From: Sediminibacterium sp.
Lineage (GTDB): Bacteria > Bacteroidota > Bacteroidia > Chitinophagales > Chitinophagaceae
Length of the DNA stretch: 64,000 bases
Assembly: GCF_019264485.1 (NCBI RefSeq)
Contig: NZ_JAHVAA010000015.1
Location: forward strand, 62,001 to 126,000
Direction of reading: 5' to 3'
Shown here: one piece after another, positions 9,268 to 18,601 of the stretch
Numbering within the stretch: the stretch's first letter is position 1
How the letters are laid out: each line of letters opens with the position of its first letter
Translations under genes and position numbers: made by a program
Notes under the pieces: model-generated
What the model saw: only the letters and a program-made list of their open reading frames with translations
Told to the model about the DNA's origin: nothing
Databases searched by the model: none

Positions 9268-10452
9268 TTATAAATGTTGCATATAAGTTGCCAGGTCCTT
9301 ATCACCTCTACCACTCAAACAAATCACTATCCTGTCTGTGTTTTTTAAATTTAATTTATCGAGTACAGCAAAAGCATGTGCCGTTTCCAGTGCCGGAATA
9401 ATACCTTCTGTTTTACTCACATGAAAAGCAGCTTCCAGGGCTTCTTCATCAGTAGCACTTAAAAACAAGCCTCTACCACTTTCAAACAGATAGGCATGTA
9501 AAGGGCCAATACCGGGATAATCCAACCCTGCTGAAATGCTATGTGGTTCTATTACCTGTCCGTCTTCAGTCTGCATCAGCAAACTCTTACTGCCATGTAA
9601 AATACCAGGCTTACCTAACTGAGTTGTGGCCGCACTCATTCCACTATGTACGCCATGACCTGCAGCTTCCACTGCCACCAGTTGTACAGTTGGCTCATCC
9701 AAAAAATGATAAAATGCACCAGCAGCATTGCTGCCACCACCTACACAGGCTATCACATGTGTTGGCAGCTCTGTTCCTGTTTTTTCTTTTAACTGTATCC
9801 GCGTTTCCTTACTGATGACACTTTGAAATTTCGCTACCATATCGGGGTATGGATGCGGGCCTACTACACTGCCGATAATATAATGTGTATCGTTCGGGTT
9901 ATTGATCCAGTCGCGGATCGCTTCATTAGTGGCATCTTTCAGGGTTTTACTACCACTTTTTGCCGGCACTACTGTTGCCCCCAGCATTTTCATTCTAGCT
10001 ACATTGGGTGCCTGACGTTCAATATCTTTCTCGCCCATGTAAACAATACACTGAATTCCTTTTAAAGCACAAACAGTAGCAGTTGCCACCCCATGCTGCC
10101 CTGCACCAGTTTCAGCTATGATCCTTGTTTTGCCCAATCGCTTAGCCAATAATATCTGACCAATGGTATTATTGATTTTGTGTGCACCGGTATGACAAAG
10201 ATCTTCTCTCTTCAAAAAAATTGTAGCCCCGGTTTCTTTACTAAGTCTTTCTGCATGAAACAAAGGTGTTGGTCTGCCTACATAATCTTTCAATAATGTT
10301 TCAAACTCGGCTTTAAAATCCGGGTCATTCATTATGGCAAGGTATTGTTCCCTTAATTCTGTCACATTACGGTGTAACATTTCGGGGATATAAGCCCCTC
10401 CAAACTGTCCGTAATAGCCCTGCACATCCGGTTGCTGATAAGTAGTTGCCAT
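9268..10452 (-). CDS. trpB: Tryptophan synthase beta chain
   Basis: A 394-residue PLP enzyme joining indole and serine. The PLP lysine is Lys92 in [13 protein letters not shown], and the phosphate-binding GGGSNAAG loop and the [11 protein letters not shown] segment are conserved. The sequence is of the TrpB1 type, the form that pairs with TrpA. Its length is normal. It is 34 bases downstream of trpF. Confidence 0.98.
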   Translation of the reverse strand: MATTYQQPDVQGYYGQFGGAYIPEMLHRNVTELREQYLAIMNDPDFKAEFETLLKDYVGRPTPLFHAERLSKETGATIFLKREDLCHTGAHKINNTIGQILLAKRLGKTRIIAETGAGQHGVATATVCALKGIQCIVYMGEKDIERQAPNVARMKMLGATVVPAKSGSKTLKDATNEAIRDWINNPNDTHYIIGSVVGPHPYPDMVAKFQSVISKETRIQLKEKTGTELPTHVIACVGGGSNAAGAFYHFLDEPTVQLVAVEAAGHGVHSGMSAATTQLGKPGILHGSKSLLMQTEDGQVIEPHSISAGLDYPGIGPLHAYLFESGRGLFLSATDEEALEAAFHVSKTEGIIPALETAHAFAVLDKLNLKNTDRIVICLSGRGDKDLATYMQHL

Positions 10453-10486
10453 TGATTATTGTTTTGGGCATAATACTATGCCTTCA

Positions 10487-11128
10487 TTAAAATTGTTTTA
10501 TTGCCTTTATAAATTTCTCTACTGCCTGCATGTCTTTCAAACCCGGTATGGTTTCAAATTTGCTGTTTACATCAATGGAAAAAAGATCTTTTGCTACCGG
10601 ATCTTTGGCAAAACCTGTCAGTTCTTCCACATCATCCGGACCAATTCCACCACTCAGAAAAAAGGGTTTGTTGATGTTAATTCCCTTCAGCATAGACCAA
10701 TTAAATTTCTTACCTGTTCCTCCATAGCCCGTCCCGTCGGTATCAAACAAAAACATATCCGCTATTTCCTGATAGTCTTTTATTTTCCATAATACCTGAT
10801 CATCCTCACGCAGCCTGAATGCCTTGATCACACCTACATAGTCTGCCACTTTTTCACAATACTTGGGTGTTTCATCTCCATGTAGCTGAACCAGGTGTAA
10901 TCCGCAATCATCTACGGCCTGTAACAATTCTTCCACAGGAGCGTTCACAAAAACACCCACTTTATTAATATGTTGTCCTTTTATTTTTTTTATTTCGGGT
11001 CTTGGCATATGCCTGAATACATATCTGGGCGATTTGGGGTAAAATATAAAACCCGCAAATTCAACTCCCAGTGCATCCAATTGCATTACTTGTTCGGTAT
11101 TGGTCATACCACAGACCTTAATTCTCAT
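10487..11128 (-). CDS. trpF: Phosphoribosylanthranilate isomerase
   Basis: A 213-residue TIM-barrel isomerase for the third step from chorismate. The general base Cys6 (IKVCGMTN) and general acid Asp129 (FLFDTDGTGYGGTG) are both visible. A single base separates it from the trpC stop, which suggests translational coupling. It is a stand-alone protein, not fused to TrpC as in enterobacteria. Confidence 0.96.
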   Translation of the reverse strand: MRIKVCGMTNTEQVMQLDALGVEFAGFIFYPKSPRYVFRHMPRPEIKKIKGQHINKVGVFVNAPVEELLQAVDDCGLHLVQLHGDETPKYCEKVADYVGVIKAFRLREDDQVLWKIKDYQEIADMFLFDTDGTGYGGTGKKFNWSMLKGININKPFFLSGGIGPDDVEELTGFAKDPVAKDLFSIDVNSKFETIPGLKDMQAVEKFIKAIKQF

Positions 11129-11129
11129 G

Positions 11130-11912
11130 TTATTTTGCTTTTAGTTGATGTATAAAATCAGCAAAAGCAATCGAAGGTTTTGATTCTTTCATAAAGTTTT
11201 CTCCGATGAGAAAGCCCGAGAACCCGGCATTCCGTAAAGTTACGATTGTATCCACATTACTGATACCACTTTCTGCTATGGCTGGTTTTCCCGCAGGAAT
11301 ATGATCAATCAAGTGTAATGAGGTCTGAATGTCTACTTCAAAGGTTTTCAGGTTGCGATTGTTGACTCCCACCATGTCTACCATATCGCTGATATGCCCC
11401 AACTCTTCTTCATTATGAATTTCCAGTAATACTTCCATACCCAGCCCTTTGGCACAGGCGCCCAATTCGTTTACTTCATGAGGATTTAAACAGGCAGCTA
11501 TCAGCAGTATCACATCTGCCCCCATTGCCTTGGCTTCATAAACCTGGTATTCATCAATCATAAAATCTTTTCTGAGAATAGGAATATTATTGAACCGGGC
11601 TTTCTCCAGATCGGCTGTCGTACCTCCAAAGAATTCAGTATCTGTTAGTACCGATATTCCGGCTGCATATTGTGCATAAGCACTGGTAACTTCTTCCACT
11701 GAAGCATTGGCATTGATAATACCTTTTGAAGGCGATTTTCTCTTGTATTCTGCAATAATACCTGTTTTAGTATCATCTGCGAGGAAACCGGTGAGTGAAA
11801 AAACCGGTCTTACAAAATAAGGTTGTTGCTCCAATATGTGTAATGGTGTGGTTAGCTTTCGCTCCTCTACTTCTTTTCTTTTCTGTGCAACAATGGTATC
11901 GAGTATATTCAT
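11130..11912 (-). CDS. trpC: Indole-3-glycerol phosphate synthase
   Basis: A 260-residue TIM barrel closing the indole ring. The family signatures are present: NILDTIVAQKRKEVEERK at the start, EYKRKSPSKG with the catalytic lysine, VGVNNRNLKTF, and IAESGIS. It is separated from both trpD and trpF by a single base, so the trpD-C-F block is tightly coupled. Confidence 0.97.
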   Translation of the reverse strand: MNILDTIVAQKRKEVEERKLTTPLHILEQQPYFVRPVFSLTGFLADDTKTGIIAEYKRKSPSKGIINANASVEEVTSAYAQYAAGISVLTDTEFFGGTTADLEKARFNNIPILRKDFMIDEYQVYEAKAMGADVILLIAACLNPHEVNELGACAKGLGMEVLLEIHNEEELGHISDMVDMVGVNNRNLKTFEVDIQTSLHLIDHIPAGKPAIAESGISNVDTIVTLRNAGFSGFLIGENFMKESKPSIAFADFIHQLKAK

Positions 11913-11913
11913 T

Positions 11914-12906
11914 TTATTGCAGGTTGATTAATTTTTCCAGTGCCTTGAATGCTTTCCTGGTTTCAAGACTTTCTACAGCGGCTGAATAGGCAGTTTCATA
12001 GCTATTATATTTACCGGTACAATAAAGGGCCATAGCAGCATTGGCCAACACTACAGCGTTCTGTGCCCAGCTTCCTTCTCCTTTTATGATACGTGTAAAT
12101 AATTTTGCTGCTTCTTCTACTGTATTACCTCCATAAATATCTTCTGCTGTCACCATTCGCTTACCCAGTTGCTCCGGTGTCATGATTCTTTCTCCGGTAT
12201 TGGTTATTACTTTGGTATCGTTCGTCAATGATATTTCATCATACCCGTCAAGACTGTGAATGATGGTAAATGCATTTCCTGTTTCCTGAAGGAGATAATT
12301 ATAAATACGGGCCATTTCAAGGTTATATACACCTACCAACTGGTATGCTGGTGTTGCGGGGTTTACCATCGGCCCCAGCATATTAAAAAAAGTGCGGACA
12401 CCAAGATTTTTACGTATTGGGCCCACTACTTTTAATGCCGGGTGAAACAATGGTGCATGAAGAAAACAGATATTGGCCGCATCCAGTTCTTTTTTTAGTT
12501 CATCAGTATTATTCTTGAACCTGTACCCAAGCTGTTCCATTACATTCGACGCCCCGCTTACCGATGATGCTCCATAATTACCATGCTTGGCCACCTGCTG
12601 ACCCGCGCCTGCTACAATAAAACAGGACAGGGTTGAAATATTGAATGTGTTTTTGCCATCTCCTCCGGTTCCAACAATATCCATTACTTCATGTCCGTTC
12701 ATATCTACTTTCACAGACAGTTCCAGTAATGCGTCTCTGAATCCATGTAATTCCTCAATGGTAATGCTCCGCATCAGGAATACCGTAATAAATGATGCAA
12801 TCTCCGATTCATTGAATTGTCCGCCAGACATCTGCAACAACACTTCTCTTGCTTTCTCACGGCTCAGTGTTTTATGTTCGAATAAATATTGTAATAATTT
12901 TTTCAT
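11914..12906 (-). CDS. trpD: Anthranilate phosphoribosyltransferase
   Basis: A 330-residue enzyme transferring phosphoribose from PRPP to anthranilate. The PRPP site GTGGDGKNTFNIST and the following KHGNYGASS...GASNVMEQLG region are conserved. It is a separate protein from TrpG, 40 bases downstream of it. Confidence 0.97.
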   Translation of the reverse strand: MKKLLQYLFEHKTLSREKAREVLLQMSGGQFNESEIASFITVFLMRSITIEELHGFRDALLELSVKVDMNGHEVMDIVGTGGDGKNTFNISTLSCFIVAGAGQQVAKHGNYGASSVSGASNVMEQLGYRFKNNTDELKKELDAANICFLHAPLFHPALKVVGPIRKNLGVRTFFNMLGPMVNPATPAYQLVGVYNLEMARIYNYLLQETGNAFTIIHSLDGYDEISLTNDTKVITNTGERIMTPEQLGKRMVTAEDIYGGNTVEEAAKLFTRIIKGEGSWAQNAVVLANAAMALYCTGKYNSYETAYSAAVESLETRKAFKALEKLINLQ

Positions 12907-12946
12907 ATCTGCTATTTGTCATTTTGTAACCGATACTCCCTATTAA

Positions 12947-13531
12947 TTAGCTCTTTAGCCAGTTGCGTAATATTTTTTCTCCGTCAGGTGTTAATACACT
13001 TTCAGGATGAAATTGTACTCCCTGTACATCATAGTTTTTATGTTGTAATGCCATGATATAATTGTGTTCATCTCTTGCCGTAACCTCCAGTTCAGCCGGG
13101 AAATCTTCTTCACTAATAACCCAGCTATGGTACCTGCCCACAATCAGTTCTTTGTCAAAACCCTGAAAAACATCATTAGCCTTTGGTTGGCGCTTTGCAG
13201 TCTGTAACTGAATGGGGGTTGCCACGCCATGATAAACTGTAGTAAGGTTTAGCAGTTTGCCTCCGAATGTTTCTCCTATTGCCTGGTGACCCAGACAAAC
13301 CCCCAGGATTGATTTTACCGGGGCATATGCTTTAATCAATGGCAATAATAATCCTGCCTCCGCAGGTACTCCCGGACCTGGCGATAAAATAATTTTATCG
13401 AAAGCGTTCACTTCTTCCAGCGTTACCTGATCATTTCTTCTCACGGTTACCTTTGTATGAATAATCTTCTCTACCAGGTGAACCAGGTTATAAGTAAATG
13501 AATCGTAATTATCGAAAACAAGGATGTTCAT
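12947..13531 (-). CDS. trpG: Anthranilate synthase, glutaminase component
   Basis: A 194-residue class I amidotransferase supplying ammonia to TrpE. The oxyanion strand LSPGPGVPAEAG, nucleophile Cys79 in GVCLGHQAIGETFGG and the His-Glu pair in GVQFHPESVLT are visible. In many bacteria a TrpG also serves aminodeoxychorismate synthase (PabA role), which is possible here. It lies 81 bases downstream of trpE. Confidence 0.95.
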   Translation of the reverse strand: MNILVFDNYDSFTYNLVHLVEKIIHTKVTVRRNDQVTLEEVNAFDKIILSPGPGVPAEAGLLLPLIKAYAPVKSILGVCLGHQAIGETFGGKLLNLTTVYHGVATPIQLQTAKRQPKANDVFQGFDKELIVGRYHSWVISEEDFPAELEVTARDEHNYIMALQHKNYDVQGVQFHPESVLTPDGEKILRNWLKS

Positions 13532-13612
13532 TAAGTTTGATTTTCTGTCTTAAGATACTTTTCGGGGTCTCTGATTTTTGATTTAACTTTTTACAGTGCT
13601 TTTACACTGCTT

Positions 13613-15031
13613 TTATACAATGCTTTGAGCAATTCCGATCGCTACTTTGAGGGCATTCAGTTTATTGTTTACTTCCTGCAATTCACTTTCTGGATTTGAT
13701 GCTGCTACAACACCTGCACCTGCCTGATAATAGAGTGTATTGTTTCTACTGAGAAATGAACGGATCATGATGGCATGATTGCAACTGCCATCAAAACCCA
13801 TAAATCCAATGGCGCCGCCGTAATAACTTCTTGCTGTTGGCTCATAACCATCAATCAACTCCATTGCCTTGAATTTGGGAGCACCACTCAATGTTCCAGC
13901 TGGAAAAGTTTGTGCCAGAATAGCAAAAGGGTTATGCCCGGCAGGAACTTTGCCCATAACTTCACTCACCAGATGAATAACATGACTATAATATTGCACC
14001 TGTCTGTAATGACTTACTTGCACATCGGAACAGGCCCTGCTAAGGTCATTGCGGGCAAGATCCACCAGCATTACATGTTCTGCATTTTCTTTGGCATCAT
14101 CTAATAGTTTGGCTGCCATTTGCTGATCTACCTCATCATCGCCGGTTCTTTTAAATGTACCTGCAATCGGGTGAACAATTGCCTTGCCTCCCTGTATTAT
14201 CAATTGAGCTTCTGGTGATGACCCCATCAGTTTATATTCTCCATAATCAAAAAAGAATAAATAAGGTGAAGGATTCACTGTTCTTAATGCCCTGTACACA
14301 TTAAATTCATCACCCGTAAATGATTGCTGGAAACGTCTACTTAATACAATCTGAAACACGTCGCCACGAAGACAACTTTGAATTCCTTTCTGTACCATTG
14401 ACCGGTAGTCTTCATCAGTCATATTGGATGTTTCTACTCCTCTGGCTTTGAAAGGATATACAGGTACATCTTTACTTCTGATCAGCGACTCTACCATTGC
14501 CAATTCAGACTCAATACCACTGATCCTGTTCTCACAAATAAATAATTCATCCTTAAAATGATTGAATACAATCACATACTGGTATAAACGATAACGCATT
14601 AATGGTATGGCCGAATCTGCTGATACCGGTTTTTTTAACTGAATGGTATCAAAAAAACCAACTGCATCAAAACAACTGTACCCAAAGAGTCCCTGTGCAA
14701 AAGCAGCTTCTTTTTCTGGTGCAGGTTGTATTTCAAAGCGCTGCATAAAATTCCACAACTGAACAGGTACTGTTGACTTATCACTGATCGACAGTTTTTC
14801 AGGTTGCTGGGCAGGCAATTTAATTTCCATTGTTTCTGCCGAACGTATTTCAACACCGGCGATGGCATTGATACAGATAAAGGAATAACTGTTCTCTGCT
14901 GCATGGTGATCGGTACTTTCGAGTAAAACCGTATCACGAAACCTGTCGCGTATACGTAGGTAAATCCCTACCGGCGTATACACATCAGCCAGTAATTTTT
15001 TAACGCTCGTCTGAATCTGGATCTTTTTCAT
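13613..15031 (-). CDS. trpE: Anthranilate synthase, large component
   Basis: A 472-residue chorismate-binding enzyme making anthranilate. The N-terminal LLESTD segment corresponds to the tryptophan feedback site of TrpE proteins. This, together with the trp gene context, favours TrpE over PabB. The C-terminal catalytic region shows DLARNDLSR, GTLSGAPKFKAMELID and GAGVVAASNPE. It is the first structural gene of the operon. Its ATG lies 94 bases after the trpL stop, with an intrinsic terminator in between. Confidence 0.96.
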   Translation of the reverse strand: MKKIQIQTSVKKLLADVYTPVGIYLRIRDRFRDTVLLESTDHHAAENSYSFICINAIAGVEIRSAETMEIKLPAQQPEKLSISDKSTVPVQLWNFMQRFEIQPAPEKEAAFAQGLFGYSCFDAVGFFDTIQLKKPVSADSAIPLMRYRLYQYVIVFNHFKDELFICENRISGIESELAMVESLIRSKDVPVYPFKARGVETSNMTDEDYRSMVQKGIQSCLRGDVFQIVLSRRFQQSFTGDEFNVYRALRTVNPSPYLFFFDYGEYKLMGSSPEAQLIIQGGKAIVHPIAGTFKRTGDDEVDQQMAAKLLDDAKENAEHVMLVDLARNDLSRACSDVQVSHYRQVQYYSHVIHLVSEVMGKVPAGHNPFAILAQTFPAGTLSGAPKFKAMELIDGYEPTARSYYGGAIGFMGFDGSCNHAIMIRSFLSRNNTLYYQAGAGVVAASNPESELQEVNNKLNALKVAIGIAQSIV

Positions 15032-15062
15032 GTTTCTTTTTTGAACCCGGTATTATACTAAC

Positions 15063-15092
15063 AAAAAACCCCGACAATGTCTGTCGGGGTTT
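15063..15092 (-). terminator. Transcription attenuator of the trp operon
   Basis: Read on the minus strand, AAACCCCGACA and TGTCGGGGTTT form an 11-bp stem with a 5-base loop, followed directly by a run of six T. It sits in the leader, 33 bases after the trpL stop and 32 bases before the trpE ATG, where only an attenuator makes sense. Its 5' arm (CCCCGA, 15084-15089) is also complementary to TCGGGG (15133-15138) at the end of trpL, giving a competing antiterminator. Confidence 0.9.
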
Positions 15093-15125
15093 CTGAATAT
15101 GATTCATACAGTACTGGCTATGCCA

Positions 15126-15185
15126 TTACAATCCCCGATCGGAGTTTGAATGCCACCACCACTGACTGTTGATTGTTCTTTTCAT
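15126..15185 (-). CDS. trpL: trp operon leader peptide with three consecutive Trp codons
   Basis: A 19-codon frame beginning ATG at 15185 encodes MKRTINSQWWWHSNSDRGL and ends with TAA at 15126-15128. Three adjacent TGG codons (15153-15161) lie in front of the attenuator and trpE, the hallmark of ribosome-stalling control. ACAATC before the Trp codons pairs with GATTGT at the stop, giving the protector hairpin (1:2). The TCGGGG inside the last codons pairs with the attenuator arm (2:3). A ribosome stalled at Trp would free this segment; one reaching the stop would cover it. The gene is far below the usual ORF length cut-off. Confidence 0.88.
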   Translation of the reverse strand: MKRTINSQWWWHSNSDRGL

Positions 15186-15192
15186 TGTGTTG

Positions 15193-15224
15193 CAAAAATG
15201 GGGTAGTTGGGTAATACAAACAAA
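15193..15224 (-). promoter_or_regulatory. Candidate trp promoter
   Basis: On the minus strand a TTTG (15221-15224) and a CATTTTTG (15193-15200) are 20 bases apart, close to the Bacteroidota TTTG/TAnnTTTG pattern with one mismatch in the -7 box. Transcription would start very near the trpL ATG, giving a leaderless or nearly leaderless leader peptide. The -7 match is imperfect. Confidence 0.45.
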
Positions 15225-15270
15225 TTTTTTTTCCATCATAGTTTGTTATTTTCAGGAAAAACCAAGTCCT

Positions 15271-16551
15271 GTGGTCATATTTCGCCATTTTCTGATTTTT
15301 ATCCTGCTCAGCGCAAGCCTCTCTGTATCAGCAACACAAACAACCGATAGTTTTTTACTCATTAAAGCCGACCATTTGTTTGATGGTGAGCAAATGCATA
15401 CCGGATGGGGCATTTGGGTCCAGGGGCAGAAAATTGTAGCCGTAGGCCCGCTTTCGGGTCTGCCAACGCATTCCCCGTATAAAACTTTTGACCTGAAAGG
15501 AAAGACATTATTACCCGGATTGATAGAAGGGCATTCTCACCTGTTGCTTCATCCTTACAATGAAACGAAATGGGACAAACAGGTAATGGATGAATCTGAT
15601 GCCGAAAGGGTTGCAAGGGCCGTTGTTCATGCCCGTTCTACTTTAATGGCAGGGTTTACCACTGTGCGAGATTTAGGTACCGAAGGAGCAGGTTACGCTG
15701 ATGTGGGATTAAAAACAGCTATTGAAAAAGGTATTATCCCCGGCCCCAGAATGTTGATTGCTACCAGGGCAATAGTAGCCACCGGTAGTTATGGTCCGAA
15801 ATTAGGCAACCTGAATCACCAGGTTATAAAAGGTGCGGCAGAAGCAGATGGTGTGGAAGGGCTTACAAAAGAAATCAGGCAACAAATGGGCAATGGTGCT
15901 GATCTGATAAAAGTATATGCCGATTACCGATGGGGCCCCGACAATACACCTGCCCCTACTTTTACACTTGAGGAATTGCGTAAAGCAGTTGAAGTTAGTG
16001 CGAGTGCAGGCAAACAGGTGGTAGCGCATGCCAGTAACATTGAAGGAATGAAAAGAGCTGCATTGGCCCGCGTAAGCACTATTGAACATGGAGACTATGG
16101 CAATCATGAAGTATTTGATTTAATGCTAAGAAACAATGTGGCACTCTGTGCTACTCTTGGTGCAACAGAAGCTACCGCTACTTATGATGGCTGGAAAAAA
16201 GGAATCATGCCTCCAACTGACCGTATAGCTGCAAAGAAAAAAAGTTTTCAACTTGCATTACAGAAATCTGTCACCATCTGTTTTGGCGGTGATGTGGGTG
16301 TATTTACTCATGGTGATAATGTTCGGGAAATGGAACTGATGGTTGAATATGGCATGAAACCTGTTGATGTCATTAAATCTGCCACCTCCATTAATGCTAA
16401 GGTGTTTGGTATTGGTGATAAAATCGGCCGGCTGCAAAAAGGTTTACTGGCAGATATGATTGCGGTTGACGGAAATCCTTTGGAAGATATTAGTGTAATG
16501 AGGAAAATAGTATTGGTGATGAAAGAAGGAAAAATTTATCTCCACCCATAA
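15271..16551 (+). CDS. Secreted amidohydrolase, imidazolonepropionase-like
   Basis: A start at GTG 15271 gives a 426-residue protein with a clean signal peptide (VVIFRHFLIFILLSASLSVSA). The longest frame starts at 15169, overlaps trpL, and adds residues without family character, so it is not preferred. Metal-dependent amidohydrolase motifs are visible: LPGLIEGHSHLLLHP, VAHASN, IEHGDYG and FGGDVGVFTHGDN. The C-terminal beta strands (GLLADMIAVDGNPLEDI) complete the composite domain. It resembles periplasmic imidazolonepropionase-like or Xaa-Pro-type dipeptidases; the substrate is unknown. It heads an apparent three-gene operon. Confidence 0.85.
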   Translation: MVIFRHFLIFILLSASLSVSATQTTDSFLLIKADHLFDGEQMHTGWGIWVQGQKIVAVGPLSGLPTHSPYKTFDLKGKTLLPGLIEGHSHLLLHPYNETKWDKQVMDESDAERVARAVVHARSTLMAGFTTVRDLGTEGAGYADVGLKTAIEKGIIPGPRMLIATRAIVATGSYGPKLGNLNHQVIKGAAEADGVEGLTKEIRQQMGNGADLIKVYADYRWGPDNTPAPTFTLEELRKAVEVSASAGKQVVAHASNIEGMKRAALARVSTIEHGDYGNHEVFDLMLRNNVALCATLGATEATATYDGWKKGIMPPTDRIAAKKKSFQLALQKSVTICFGGDVGVFTHGDNVREMELMVEYGMKPVDVIKSATSINAKVFGIGDKIGRLQKGLLADMIAVDGNPLEDISVMRKIVLVMKEGKIYLHP

Positions 16552-16562
16552 ATATAAATCTT

Positions 16563-17015
16563 ATGTACAAGATACTGAAGAGTAACCTGGTTAGTATTTG
16601 TTTTCTGCTGGTGGCTACTGTTTTTGGGAAAGACAAAGAAAACCCGGACGCCATCATTGGCACCTGGCTGAATGCTTCCGGTAAGGGTCATATACAAATT
16701 TATAAACAGGGTAATAAATTTTATGGCAAACTGGTTTGGTTAAAAGAGCCCAACGATGAAAAAGGCAACCCGCGCGTTGATTCCAAAAACCCAAATGCCG
16801 CTTTAAAAACCAAACCGCTTATTGGCGCTGTTATACTTCGTGATTTTGTGTTTGATGATAATGAATGGAACAGTGGCAGAATATATGATCCGCAAAATGG
16901 CAAGGAGTATAAATGTTTTTTACGTTTAAAAGATGACAGAACATTGAGTGTAAGAGGTTATATTGGCGTTTCCTTACTGGGCAGAACAGAAGTATGGACC
17001 CGTATCAATCAATAG
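16563..17015 (+). CDS. DUF2147 secreted protein
   Basis: A 150-residue protein with a signal peptide (MYKILKSNLVSICFLLVATVFG) and the DUF2147 pattern: IIGTWLNASGKGHIQIYK near the start, then GRIYDPQNGKEYKC, and LGRTEVWTRI at the end. It is probably a small periplasmic beta-barrel of the lipocalin-like type. It begins 11 bases after the amidohydrolase and ends 3 bases before the next gene. Molecular role unknown. Confidence 0.85.
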   Translation: MYKILKSNLVSICFLLVATVFGKDKENPDAIIGTWLNASGKGHIQIYKQGNKFYGKLVWLKEPNDEKGNPRVDSKNPNAALKTKPLIGAVILRDFVFDDNEWNSGRIYDPQNGKEYKCFLRLKDDRTLSVRGYIGVSLLGRTEVWTRINQ

Positions 17016-17018
17016 TTT

Positions 17019-17915
17019 TTGAACAATAAAATACTGATATTACCCCCCCATCTTATAGAGCAGGTTAAATGGGATGATTGTGTACACAACCATCTCAATG
17101 GCCTTATTTATGGACAATATGATTACTTAGACAGCATCTGCGATCACTGGCATGGTATTGTTGTGGGAAATTATGAAGCTGTAATGGCTTTACCCTGGAG
17201 AAAGAAGTATGGATTCAGGTATTATTATACGCCCCCTTTTATGCAGCAACTGGGCATAATGGGCAACCTGGATGCAGTAAATCACGATACACTGGCAAGA
17301 GCTATCCGTCAATTTGCATGGTATGGCGACCTTCACCTGAACTTCAGTAATCATCAACTGGCTTCTGCGTTACAGTCGAAAAATAAAACCAATTTCATCA
17401 TCAATCTCAAAAATGGTTTTGAAGCCATACAAGCCCGGTACAGCAACGATCTGAAACAAATACTTCAAAAAAACAGTCAGGGTCTTTTATACAGCAGAGA
17501 CGACAATTTTCTGCCTGCTATTGAATCTTACCGTGAATACTATGCTGCACGTATGCCACATGTTAGTGAAGATGATTTTTTGAGGTTTTCGGTATTGTGT
17601 AAGCAGCTGGCCAACCGCAGCGACTGTATCGTCAGATCGGTGCGCAATCATCGAGGAATCATGCTATCTAATGTTTTGCTGTTAAAAGACAAGAAAAGAA
17701 TCTACCATCTTTTTAATACAGTTACTCCGGAAGGAAGAACACAACATAGTAATCACAAACTCATCAATCAGGTCTTGCAGGAGTTTGCCGGTCAGGATTT
17801 ATTATTTGATTTTGAAGGGTCGGAGCTTGAAGGCGTGAGCACTTTCAATAAAAAATTCGGCGGACATATCCAGCCTTATTTTCACTACAAGAGAAATTTG
17901 CTGAGAGGAGTTTAA
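17019..17915 (+). CDS. FemAB/GNAT-like acyltransferase-fold protein (tentative)
   Basis: A 298-residue cytoplasmic protein reading from a TTG codon 3 bases after the DUF2147 stop. No nearby in-frame ATG would keep the conserved N terminus. The segments MALPWRKKYGFRYYYTPPF and IYHLFNTVTPEGR, followed by LLFDFEGSELEGVSTFNKKFGG, resemble the second half of FemAB-like or GNAT acyltransferases, in which a substrate-facing strand precedes an FNKKFG segment. No catalytic residue can be assigned. Its stop overlaps that of the convergent ispD by four bases. The family call is an inference from these short patterns. Confidence 0.55.
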   Translation: MNNKILILPPHLIEQVKWDDCVHNHLNGLIYGQYDYLDSICDHWHGIVVGNYEAVMALPWRKKYGFRYYYTPPFMQQLGIMGNLDAVNHDTLARAIRQFAWYGDLHLNFSNHQLASALQSKNKTNFIINLKNGFEAIQARYSNDLKQILQKNSQGLLYSRDDNFLPAIESYREYYAARMPHVSEDDFLRFSVLCKQLANRSDCIVRSVRNHRGIMLSNVLLLKDKKRIYHLFNTVTPEGRTQHSNHKLINQVLQEFAGQDLLFDFEGSELEGVSTFNKKFGGHIQPYFHYKRNLLRGV

Positions 17916-18589
17916 AGTATTCCCTGAGAGGCAATAACCTGCTCGGCAATAATCAGGTCTGCGGGTCTGGTAATTTTTATATTGGTAAACTCTCCTTCTA
18001 TGAGGTATACTTCTTTTCCTGAGGCTTCTACTACTGTTGCTTCATCTGTAAATTTTTCTTCAAAAGGTCTGTCAAATGCAGGAAGTAATAATTCACTCAA
18101 AAAAGTTTGTGGTGTCTGTATAATACGTACCTGGTTACGATCAATTACCTGGTGCTGCTGGCCGTTGACAATCCGTATACTGTCTGTTGCTGCTACTGCA
18201 GGAATAGCACTGCCTTTATTCAATGTTTGCTGATAACACCGTTTAATAAGATCATGGCTGACAAGACATCGAACACCGTCATGAACAAATACCACTGCAG
18301 GTTCTTTTACCAGTAACAGCCCATTCTTTACAGACTGAAAACGGCTATCGCCTCCTCTTGTAATTTTAACTCTTTCGGTCGCCTGCAAATCCATTATTAT
18401 TTCATTACCTGCTTTAATATGCTCTTCTGGTAATACAAGGATTATTTCTAGATCAGTCCATGTTTCGAGGAAACGTTGAAGGGTATGATGCAACAATGGT
18501 TTCCCGTTCAGTAGCAGGAATTGTTTGGGTATGGTGGCCCCCATTCTCTGACCGGTTCCGCCGGCTACGATAACAGCAATTTTTTGCAT
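17912..18589 (-). CDS. ispD: 2-C-methyl-D-erythritol 4-phosphate cytidylyltransferase
   Basis: A 225-residue nucleotidyltransferase of the MEP isoprenoid pathway. The N-terminal CTP-binding loop VAGGTGQRMGATIPKQFLLLNG, split here as VAGGTGQRMG and PKQFLLLNG, and the later VFVHDGVRCLVS and TDEATVVEA motifs are conserved. It starts downstream of a good terminator (18602-18630) that ends the isoaspartyl peptidase transcript, so it must have its own promoter. The 12-base gap between that T-tract and the ATG leaves little room for one. Confidence 0.95.
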   Translation of the reverse strand: MQKIAVIVAGGTGQRMGATIPKQFLLLNGKPLLHHTLQRFLETWTDLEIILVLPEEHIKAGNEIIMDLQATERVKITRGGDSRFQSVKNGLLLVKEPAVVFVHDGVRCLVSHDLIKRCYQQTLNKGSAIPAVAATDSIRIVNGQQHQVIDRNQVRIIQTPQTFLSELLLPAFDRPFEEKFTDEATVVEASGKEVYLIEGEFTNIKITRPADLIIAEQVIASQGIL

Positions 18590-18601
18590 AATAGTTGATC
18601 T

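Noticed and set aside
15169..15270. ATG at 15169 as start of the amidohydrolase
   Set aside because: It would overlap trpL on the other strand and place 34 residues before a good signal peptide; the GTG at 15271 is preferred.
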